Source: Pseudomonadota bacterium (lineage in GTDB: Bacteria; Pseudomonadota; Alphaproteobacteria; Micropepsales; Micropepsaceae). From it: a stretch of DNA of 11,464 nt. The DNA is taken from contig JANYBR010000312.1 in assembly GCA_025360685.1 (NCBI GenBank), forward strand, positions 1-11,464, in the 5' to 3' direction. Position 1 is the first letter of the stretch, and every line of letters begins with the position of its first letter. Below the pieces are notes generated by a model. It worked only from the letters and a program-made list of their open reading frames with translations, did no database searches and was not told the DNA's origin. A program made the translations under genes and the position numbers. This document shows positions 6,150 through 11,464 of the stretch, piece after piece.

Positions 6150-8006
6150 TCACGATCCTGAACCGCCGACCGTGGTGTCGACCAGCTTCTGGTTTATCGT
6201 CACTCCAGCGCGTTCCTGCTCGGCCTTCGCCAGAGCTATCGTGAAGTCAGACGCGATCTGACCGGACAGTTGCCGTACGCCGCGCATGAATTCCAACTCG
6301 TTTTGCGGCGGGGGAGGGTGTGCGATACCCGACACGCGGGCAATGACATAACCGCCACCCGAAGCGGCTCCATATACGATGCCGCCGGCGGGAGCCTTGA
6401 ACAGGCTCTGCACCAAGACCTTGCCGAATACCGGCGTATCTGTTCCGCGCGTAAGGGCTGGGCTGGCTTGCACAGCCACCCCAACCGACCTGGCAATGTC
6501 GTCCAGCGAGTGGGACATGTTTGCCCGGGAGACCAGCGCAGCGGCCCTGGCCTTCAGTTGGACCGCTTGCTGGTCAGCTGTCCATTGCGCGATCGCCTGC
6601 GCTCGAATCGAATTCAACGGTTTGACCTGAGGAGGCGTTACGCGGTCGACTTTGAGCGCATAGAAATGACCATCTGCGCTTGAGAAGGGATCGCCTTCGT
6701 CGCCAACTTCGCTTTTGAATATTTGAGCCAGAAGCTCTGCGCTTGAGGTCGCGGCCACCTTGCTGCCATCGGGAGCCAATCCCTGAGCGTCGACGGCCGC
6801 AATTTGCCCGAAATGCATACCGGACTTGCGCGCAGCTTCCGCGATGCTAGCACCGCCACCGACGGCATCGGTGAACGCATTGGCAATATCGGTTAGCTTC
6901 GCAGACGCGAGCTTTCGCTGCAGCGCCAGCTTGATCTCGTCATGATTTCTGGTACTGCCGAATGCAATTTTGGTTACGCGCATCAAGACCCAACCAAATG
7001 CGCCCTTCACCGGCGCACTGACGGCATTCAACGGCAGTGCAAAAAATGCAGCCGAGCGTGGCGCGTCCAGATCGACAGCGACCACCGTGCCAATCTGGTA
7101 GTCGGACGGCTTCAGGTGGCGCTCCATCGCGAGCGCCGCAAACGGCGTGCCAGCATCCAGAGCCGCCTTCGCGACCTTGGCTTCTGCCTCGGAAGGGAAC
7201 GTGATCTGCTCCAGATCGCGTTTCTCCGGCACCACATAGTCCGTTCGGTTGGCGTCGAATTCGTCCTGAACTTGCTTGTCGGTCACCACAATCGCGGATG
7301 CGACGTCGTCGATGCCAATGGAGGCGTAGCTGACGGCTCGATACTCTGGTGTGCTGAACCTTTCCGGGTGGGCTTTCAGATAGCCGGAGAGTACGTCATC
7401 GCCCGGCGCGGCAATGGGGCCCAGCATTGAGGGCGTCAGAACGAAATACTCCGCGGCCCGTACTTCGTTGATATAAGCAAATATCGCGAGTGCGTAGTCG
7501 GACGGCAGGGCGTATCCACCCTCGACGGATCGAAGCATCTGGTCGCGGCCAAGATCCTTACGAATGGCGACGACGAACTGACCCTCAGTATATTGTGCTC
7601 TTGAGATAGCTTGAACAAATGTGGCGCGATCAAATTTGCCCAGTGGCCCGTGGAATGCCGACATGGATTGAATTTGGGCGATGACGCGTGCGTCGGAAGC
7701 GGTCAAGCCGAGCTTGTCCACGACAACATCGAGCGAAGTGGTCGTAATCATGCGATCCAGAATCTGCTGGCCGGCCGCTCGGCTCTGGTCTGGAGTTAGA
7801 GTGGCACCGGCGTTTCGAATTAGGTTGTGATACTCACGGGCGAATAAATCAGCGCCGACCTCGGTCGAACCGATGGAAAATACGGTGGTGTCGGCGCTGC
7901 CGCGGAAAATATCGGCAATGCCCCACAGGGCGAAGCTCAGTGCCAATGCGCCCAGGAAGACGGAGGAGACCCAAGACTTGGCGTATTTTCGAATTTCCTG
8001 AAGCAT
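6150..8006 (-). CDS. PpiD-like SurA N-terminal-domain protein (peptidylprolyl isomerase family / periplasmic chaperone)
   Basis: A 618-residue protein with the PpiD plan: a short cytoplasmic start (MLQEIRKYAKSW), one membrane helix (about 11-33), a SurA_N-type chaperone region (about 40-190), a parvulin-like region (about 262-347) and a second helical and parvulin-like half. It is expected to sit in the inner membrane facing the periplasm and help newly exported proteins fold near the Sec translocon. The parvulin region keeps GTPFAALA and the ending AFGWVLMRVTKI, but where active parvulins read RHIL it reads RDLEQI, and GGDLG is not recognisable, so isomerase activity is doubtful. The frame extends upstream to 8081, but the start at 8006 matches the family N-terminus. 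It is the first gene of a two-gene unit with trpE (7-bp gap), an arrangement I recognise from several alphaproteobacteria, and it is divergent from tpiA. Confidence 0.9.
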   Translation of the reverse strand: MLQEIRKYAKSWVSSVFLGALALSFALWGIADIFRGSADTTVFSIGSTEVGADLFAREYHNLIRNAGATLTPDQSRAAGQQILDRMITTTSLDVVVDKLGLTASDARVIAQIQSMSAFHGPLGKFDRATFVQAISRAQYTEGQFVVAIRKDLGRDQMLRSVEGGYALPSDYALAIFAYINEVRAAEYFVLTPSMLGPIAAPGDDVLSGYLKAHPERFSTPEYRAVSYASIGIDDVASAIVVTDKQVQDEFDANRTDYVVPEKRDLEQITFPSEAEAKVAKAALDAGTPFAALAMERHLKPSDYQIGTVVAVDLDAPRSAAFFALPLNAVSAPVKGAFGWVLMRVTKIAFGSTRNHDEIKLALQRKLASAKLTDIANAFTDAVGGGASIAEAARKSGMHFGQIAAVDAQGLAPDGSKVAATSSAELLAQIFKSEVGDEGDPFSSADGHFYALKVDRVTPPQVKPLNSIRAQAIAQWTADQQAVQLKARAAALVSRANMSHSLDDIARSVGVAVQASPALTRGTDTPVFGKVLVQSLFKAPAGGIVYGAASGGGYVIARVSGIAHPPPPQNELEFMRGVRQLSGQIASDFTIALAKAEQERAGVTINQKLVDTTVGGSGS

Positions 8007-8008
8007 GA

Positions 8009-8021
8009 AAAACCCGGTTTT
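8009..8021. repeat. 13-bp A/T-flanked palindrome at the ppiD-like start
   Basis: AAAACCCGGTTTT is a perfect inverted repeat around a central C, ending 2 bp from the ATG of the ppiD-like gene on the minus strand. In the transcript it would fold over the ribosome-binding region, or the DNA could be an operator. The ppiD-like gene lacks an obvious Shine-Dalgarno apart from the GGG within this repeat. A chance origin cannot be excluded. Confidence 0.3.
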
Positions 8022-8161
8022 CAGAAGGAGCCGTGGCGGCAAAAAGCGGCGGATGATAGAGAGAGGGCAAGCGGACAGCAATAAGCCCGTTGGGACGAAT
8101 TAACTCAAGCATCGACCCCAGCGACTCTTTTCCGCGCGTCCAACACGGGGAATGAATCGGT

Positions 8162-8890
8162 ATGCGCCAGTTGATTGCGGGAAATTGGAAGATGAACGGC
8201 CTGACGGAGTCGATTGTCGAAATAGCGCTGATGTCGCGAACGCTGACCACCAAGCCGGCCCATTGCGACGTGTTGATTTGTCCTCCCGCTACGTTGATAT
8301 CCCACGCCGTGCAGAGTGGCGCCCCTGGAGTTGCAATTGGTGCCCAAGACTGTCACCCGGAGCCATCCGGAGCTTTCACTGGAGATCTCAGCGCCGAGAT
8401 GCTGCGCGACTGTGGCGCGACGGCGGTCATAGTGGGTCACTCCGAGCGCCGGCAATATCACGGAGAGACGGACGCGCTGGTCGCTGCAAAGGCCAGCGCC
8501 GCGTGGCGTGCCGGTCTCACTGCAATCATTTGCGTTGGCGAGACGCTCTTGGAGCGCGAAGCGGGCCAGGCGAAGATCATCTGCAAGCGCCAGCTGACGG
8601 GCTCTGTACCGCGTGGCGCAACGACGACTAATACGATCATCGCCTATGAGCCCATTTGGGCCATCGGCACGGGAAAGACGCCAACAAACGAAGAAATTTC
8701 GGACATGCATGCGCACATCAGGATCTGCCTGGGTTCGCGGATACGAATCCTTTACGGCGGTTCGGTAAAACCCTCAAACGCGAGAGAGATCTTGTCGTTG
8801 CCCAATGTTGGCGGGGCTTTGGTTGGTGGCGCAAGTCTCAACGCCTCCGAATTCACGACAATTGTAGAGTTTTCACAGCCCTCGTCTTAA
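8162..8890 (+). CDS. tpiA: Triosephosphate isomerase
   Basis: A 242-residue cytosolic TIM barrel that interconverts dihydroxyacetone phosphate and glyceraldehyde 3-phosphate. The catalytic set is complete: Asn8 and Lys10 in GNWKMNG, His93 in VGHSERR, and Glu163 in AYEPIWAIGTGK, whose end is the flexible loop 6. The phosphate-binding loops YGGSVKPSNA (198-207) and LVGGASLNASEF (220-231) are present. Length is slightly below the common 250 because of a shorter segment after the ICVGE strand. The start ATG is fixed by the family N-terminus; a GGGG lies 12 nt upstream, so the ribosome-binding site is not ideal. The gene is divergent from the ppiD-like gene across 155 bp and heads the plus-strand run toward secG and pyrG. 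In many alphaproteobacteria tpiA, secG and pyrG are direct neighbours; here a receiver-domain gene stands between tpiA and secG. Confidence 0.98.
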   Translation: MRQLIAGNWKMNGLTESIVEIALMSRTLTTKPAHCDVLICPPATLISHAVQSGAPGVAIGAQDCHPEPSGAFTGDLSAEMLRDCGATAVIVGHSERRQYHGETDALVAAKASAAWRAGLTAIICVGETLLEREAGQAKIICKRQLTGSVPRGATTTNTIIAYEPIWAIGTGKTPTNEEISDMHAHIRICLGSRIRILYGGSVKPSNAREILSLPNVGGALVGGASLNASEFTTIVEFSQPSS

Positions 8891-8975
8891 CTGCTTTCGC
8901 CTACCCAAACTTAACCGGGAGCGTGGCATTTATAGCCCGTTTGAAACATTGGGCATTGGGTCTGGAACGGAACGC

Positions 8976-9935
8976 ATGAGCCGTCTGGTCTATGAATCCA
9001 CTGAGACACTGGTCTATGACCCCGTCGCAGCAAATCGAACGGCCACGCGCGCCGCGCTCTACACGCTTGGCTTTCGCCGAATCGAAACTGTCGCCACTCT
9101 GGACGCGTTTCGAGACGCCATTCGAAGACGTCCGCCAGACTTGGCATTGTGCGAGGCCCAAGGTGCCGATGCGCAGCTGTGCGAGATGATTCAGGAACTG
9201 CGGCAGGGGGGTGCAGGCTACAACCCCTTCATCGTCATCATCGTCACAGCGTGGGAAAAAAGCACAGCGCTCGTATCGCGCGTGGTCAACTCCGGCGCCG
9301 ACGATCTGCTGCTGCGCCCCTTTTCGACCACTTTGCTGAGTCAACGTATCGAAGCGCATGCCGAGCGTCGCAAAGGCTTCGTCGTAACGTCGGAGTATGT
9401 CGGTCCGGATCGGCGAAAGGACGCGTCTCGTCCATCAAACGCCGAGCTGTTCGATCCGCCCAATTCTCTCAAGATGAAGGCAAAGGACCGCTTGACGTCT
9501 GAGGAAGCAACATTGCGGCTTGACGCGGAATTGAAGGGCGCACGTGACGTGCTCAATTCGGAAAAATTGCGCAGGGACGCTTTCCAGATATCAATCCAGT
9601 GTCGACTGATGCAGGACGAGGTTCCCGGCGGAATGTTGTACAAGCAGGCACTCGAAAAGATTGGTCGGCTGGCCAAGGGAATTGTACGTCGGTGCGCGGA
9701 GACAAATCTGCAGATGGCGAACGAGTGGTGTAACTCGGTCCTCGCGGCCGTCGAGGGATTGCAGGCAGGGGTCGATCGAAACGCCTCGATGCACCTGCTG
9801 GGACATGCCTCACTGAGCTTGAACCAAGTCTTTGATAGCCAGAAATCGACAACAGAAATACTCGGCGAGATCGATGCCACGGTGGCCATTATTCGCGCCC
9901 GCCAAGGACCCAAAAGCGTGGCACAAGCCAGTTGA
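8976..9935 (+). CDS. Response-regulator-like protein with degenerate receiver domain
   Basis: A 319-residue protein. Residues about 9-130 fit the CheY-like receiver fold: TLVYDP gives one acidic residue (Asp15), FIVIIVTAWE gives the conserved Thr (Thr91), and SGADDLLLRPFS matches the usual GADDYLxKPF. The phospho-acceptor position, in PPDLALCEAQG, is Glu60 instead of Asp, and the conserved Lys is Arg114. Spacings (15 to 60, 60 to 91, 91 to 114) follow CheY to within one residue, so the alignment is secure. After it comes FVVTSEYVGPDRRKD (135-149), a segment I recall from receiver proteins of alphaproteobacteria. The rest (about 165-310) is charged and probably helical, without a recognisable DNA-binding or enzymatic domain. 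It is probably phosphorylation-independent or a scaffold. The ATG at 8976 has GGAACGGAA just upstream; a TTG at 8949 is an alternative. It starts 85 bp after tpiA. Confidence 0.85.
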   Translation: MSRLVYESTETLVYDPVAANRTATRAALYTLGFRRIETVATLDAFRDAIRRRPPDLALCEAQGADAQLCEMIQELRQGGAGYNPFIVIIVTAWEKSTALVSRVVNSGADDLLLRPFSTTLLSQRIEAHAERRKGFVVTSEYVGPDRRKDASRPSNAELFDPPNSLKMKAKDRLTSEEATLRLDAELKGARDVLNSEKLRRDAFQISIQCRLMQDEVPGGMLYKQALEKIGRLAKGIVRRCAETNLQMANEWCNSVLAAVEGLQAGVDRNASMHLLGHASLSLNQVFDSQKSTTEILGEIDATVAIIRARQGPKSVAQAS

Positions 9936-10135
9936 GTCGGGCCATGGCGACGTCCGCCCGCCGCTGCGAGCCGTGACGACAGCAAATGGCGCTATCCACC
10001 CCGCTCAGCAAGGATTTTGATCGAACGTAACGCGGTCGGAACGGCGGTGCTCCTTGTTGGCCCGGCCAAGCAGGCGCTTCCCTAAGCGGGCACTTTCGTC
10101 TATTGAGCCCGCCCTGAAGGCGCTTGGAGGCTTCT
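9936..10135 (+). promoter_or_regulatory. Intergenic region before secG
   Basis: About 200 bp without a recognisable gene lie between the receiver-like gene and secG, the largest gap in the window. A short CGCTT-CCCT-AAGCG inverted repeat is at 10075-10088. No run of T follows, so it does not look like an intrinsic terminator. I see no clear promoter. The region probably contains the secG promoter, because the preceding gene is far away by operon standards; this is inference only. Confidence 0.3.
10126..10130 (+). promoter_or_regulatory. Shine-Dalgarno GGAGG that sets a TTG start for secG
   Basis: GGAGG lies 5 nt before the TTG at 10136. There is no ATG or GTG start in the right place: the first codons upstream of the SecG homology are TTG at 10124 and TTG at 10136. 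The perfect Shine-Dalgarno and its spacing favour 10136, giving the N-terminus MQPILLVVELLVAVAL, which matches SecG proteins well. Starting at 10124 would place the Shine-Dalgarno inside the gene. Confidence 0.7.
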
Positions 10136-10486
10136 TTGCAACCCATTTTGCTCGTCGTGGAACTCTTGGTTGCGGTCGCTCTGGTAGTCACCGTCCTCCT
10201 TCAGCGTTCCGAAGGAGGCGCGCTGGGCATGGGGGGCGGCGGTTCGGGGCTGGGCGGGCTATTCTCGCCGCGTGGCGCCGCGGACACGCTGACCCGTACG
10301 ACAGCGGTGCTGGCCGTACTCTTCTTCCTCACTTGTCTGGCGCTCAATCTGCTCGCCCTGCACGGCCGAAACGAGAAGTCCATCCTCGATTCGCAACCCA
10401 CGCCTGCGTCGACGACATTGCCGGCACAGAAGGCGCCAATCCCGGGCGGAAGCCCGGCTCAACCGTCCGTTCCAACCCCGCATTAA
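10136..10486 (+). CDS. secG: Preprotein translocase subunit SecG
   Basis: A 116-residue inner-membrane subunit of the SecYEG channel. It has the two expected membrane helices (about 3-22 and 54-75) joined by the family hallmark LLQRSEGGALGMGGGGSG (21-38) and GLFSPRGAADTLTRTTAVLA (41-60), a cytoplasmic Gly-rich loop. The tail after residue 80 is rich in Pro, Ser and Thr, as is usual in alphaproteobacterial SecG, and has no known fold. The start is TTG, supported by a good Shine-Dalgarno. pyrG follows after 112 bp, the common alphaproteobacterial order. The ppiD-like factor in the same window also works at the translocon, but it is transcribed separately on the opposite strand. Confidence 0.95.
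   Translation: MQPILLVVELLVAVALVVTVLLQRSEGGALGMGGGGSGLGGLFSPRGAADTLTRTTAVLAVLFFLTCLALNLLALHGRNEKSILDSQPTPASTTLPAQKAPIPGGSPAQPSVPTPH
10442..10457 (+). other. GC hairpin with GGAA tetraloop inside the secG 3' end
   Basis: CCGGGC-GGAA-GCCCGG is a perfect 6-bp stem closed by a GNRA-type tetraloop, in the codons for the Pro/Gly-rich tail of SecG. In RNA it would be stable. It could slow RNA decay or ribosomes near the end of secG, or be a product of biased codons. There is no T tract, so it is not an intrinsic terminator. Confidence 0.35.
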
Positions 10487-10507
10487 TCTGTTTCGGTTCA
10501 GTATGTT

Positions 10508-10556
10508 CTCACGCAATGCTCTGAGCGCGTGTGAGATCGTCAAGATTTTGAATCTT
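10508..10556 (+). other. Two inverted repeats in the secG-pyrG spacer
   Basis: The 112-bp spacer contains CTCACGC (10508-10514) opposite GCGTGTGAG (10527-10535), a stem with a 2-nt bulge, and then AAGATT-TTG-AATCTT (10542-10556), a perfect 6-bp stem. Neither is followed by a T run. They could be weak leader structures before pyrG or operator half-sites. pyrG regulation by a leader is known in Firmicutes by a different, sequence-specific reiteration mechanism that I do not see here. Confidence 0.25.
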
Positions 10557-10598
10557 TCTGCTTGAGTGCGCGGACCTCTTTCGACATGTTGGCCTTCC

Positions 10599-11464
10599 AT
10601 GGCGCGGTTGATCTTCATCACCGGCGGCGTGGTCTCTTCCTTGGGAAAAGGTCTGGCGTCTGCCGCACTCGGAGCCCTTTTGCAGGCTCGCGGGTACAAA
10701 GTCCGTTTGCGGAAGCTGGACCCCTATCTCAATGTCGATCCGGGGACCATGTCGCCATTCCAGCACGGCGAAGTCTACGTCACCGACGACGGGGCAGAGA
10801 CTGACCTTGATCTGGGCCACTATGAGCGCTTCACCGGTGTCTCGGCATCAAAGTCCGACAACGTCACCTCCGGACGCATATACAGCCAGGTGATCGAGAA
10901 GGAGCGGCGAGGCGGCTATCTGGGCCGCACCGTTCAGGTGATCCCACACGTCACGGACATGATCAAGGAATTCGTCCTTGCCGGCACGGACGATCTGGAT
11001 TTCCTACTGGTCGAAATCGGCGGAACGGTTGGCGACATAGAGGGGTTGCCGTTCTTTGAAGCCATCCGTCAGCTCGGCAACGAACTGCCGCGCCACCATG
11101 CGGTCTATGTGCACCTGACGCTGATGCCCTACATCCCGAGCGCGGGCGAACTGAAAACGAAGCCCACGCAGCACTCGGTCAAGGAACTGCTCTCGATCGG
11201 CATCCAGCCCGACATTCTGCTCTGCCGCACCGACCGGGAAATCCCGAAGGAAGAGCGCCGCAAGCTTTCGCTATTCTGCAATGTGCGCGAGACCGCCGTG
11301 ATCGAGGCGCGCGACGTCGACAACATCTACGCCGTGCCCGAAGCCTATTCGGCCGAGGGGCTCGACTCCGAAGTCCTGCACGCGTTCGGGCTCGATCCGA
11401 GCAAGCGGCCCGATCTCGCGCGCTGGCAGCTCATCAACGAGCGCGTGCGCAACCCCGAGGGGCA
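10599..11464 (+). CDS. pyrG: CTP synthase, N-terminal synthetase domain (truncated by window end)
   Basis: The first 288 codons of an enzyme normally about 540 residues long, which makes CTP from UTP with ATP and glutamine. What is visible is the amidoligase domain: P-loop GGVVSSLGKGLASA (9-22), KLDPYLNVDPGTMSPFQHGE (39-58), VTDDGAETDLDLGHYERF (61-78) with Asp71 as a Mg ligand, LVEIGGTVGDIEG (137-149) with Glu139, and the UTP/CTP-site segment GELKTKPTQHSVKEL (183-197). The glutaminase domain lies beyond the right edge. The start is fixed by the family N-terminus MARLIFITGGVVSSLGKG; no good Shine-Dalgarno precedes it, which is odd for a housekeeping gene. It lies 112 bp after secG, and these two are commonly adjacent in alphaproteobacteria. 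Confidence 0.98.
   Translation, partial: MARLIFITGGVVSSLGKGLASAALGALLQARGYKVRLRKLDPYLNVDPGTMSPFQHGEVYVTDDGAETDLDLGHYERFTGVSASKSDNVTSGRIYSQVIEKERRGGYLGRTVQVIPHVTDMIKEFVLAGTDDLDFLLVEIGGTVGDIEGLPFFEAIRQLGNELPRHHAVYVHLTLMPYIPSAGELKTKPTQHSVKELLSIGIQPDILLCRTDREIPKEERRKLSLFCNVRETAVIEARDVDNIYAVPEAYSAEGLDSEVLHAFGLDPSKRPDLARWQLINERVRNPEG

Noticed and set aside
8152..8631. A 159-codon plus-strand frame starting 10 bp before tpiA
   Set aside because: It overlaps tpiA in another frame, has no domain, and tpiA has its full catalytic set.
8105..8716. A 203-codon minus-strand frame opposite tpiA
   Set aside because: It is antisense to a certain gene and Arg-rich, with no recognisable content.
1..11464. Mobile element, CRISPR, defence system or biosynthetic cluster
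   Set aside because: I looked for transposase or integrase motifs, spaced direct repeats, tRNA-flanked insertions and clustered unknown genes, and found none. Nearly every gene belongs to a recognised family.

Overview
The window looks like a chromosomal segment of a moderately high-GC alphaproteobacterium. This rests on gene content and protein style: a PpiD-type SurA_N folding factor directly upstream of a stand-alone trpE, a tpiA / secG / pyrG cluster, a CinA C-terminal-domain-only protein, and a divergent polysaccharide deacetylase. TrpE is not fused to TrpG, which argues against Rhizobiaceae-type TrpE(G). Rhodospirillales or a neighbouring order is possible, but this is inference.

Layout. 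(1) Positions 1-2721, minus strand: an M23 (LytM-type) peptidase with an unusual multi-pass membrane N-terminus, then an acyl-CoA dehydrogenase, then the start of a short-chain dehydrogenase/reductase that runs off the left edge. The last two are 17 bp apart and form a lipid or acyl-CoA catabolic pair. (2) Positions 2902-4642, plus strand: a CinA/PncC-type amidohydrolase and a YibQ-type divergent polysaccharide deacetylase. (3) Positions 4619-8006, minus strand: ppiD-like gene then trpE, 7 bp apart. The trpE end overlaps the deacetylase gene tail to tail by 24 bp. (4) Positions 8162-11464, plus strand: triosephosphate isomerase, a degenerate receiver-domain protein, SecG (TTG start), and CTP synthase, truncated by the right edge.

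Most of the window is core metabolism and envelope housekeeping: glycolysis, tryptophan and CTP synthesis, protein export and periplasmic folding, and peptidoglycan or saccharide processing. I see no rRNA, tRNA, insertion sequence, prophage, CRISPR array or defence system. No gene-free stretch exceeds about 200 bp. The points most worth a second look are the receiver protein, whose phospho-acceptor Asp is Glu and conserved Lys is Arg, lying between tpiA and secG; the membrane-anchored M23 peptidase; and the separation of trpE from any visible trpG or leader region.
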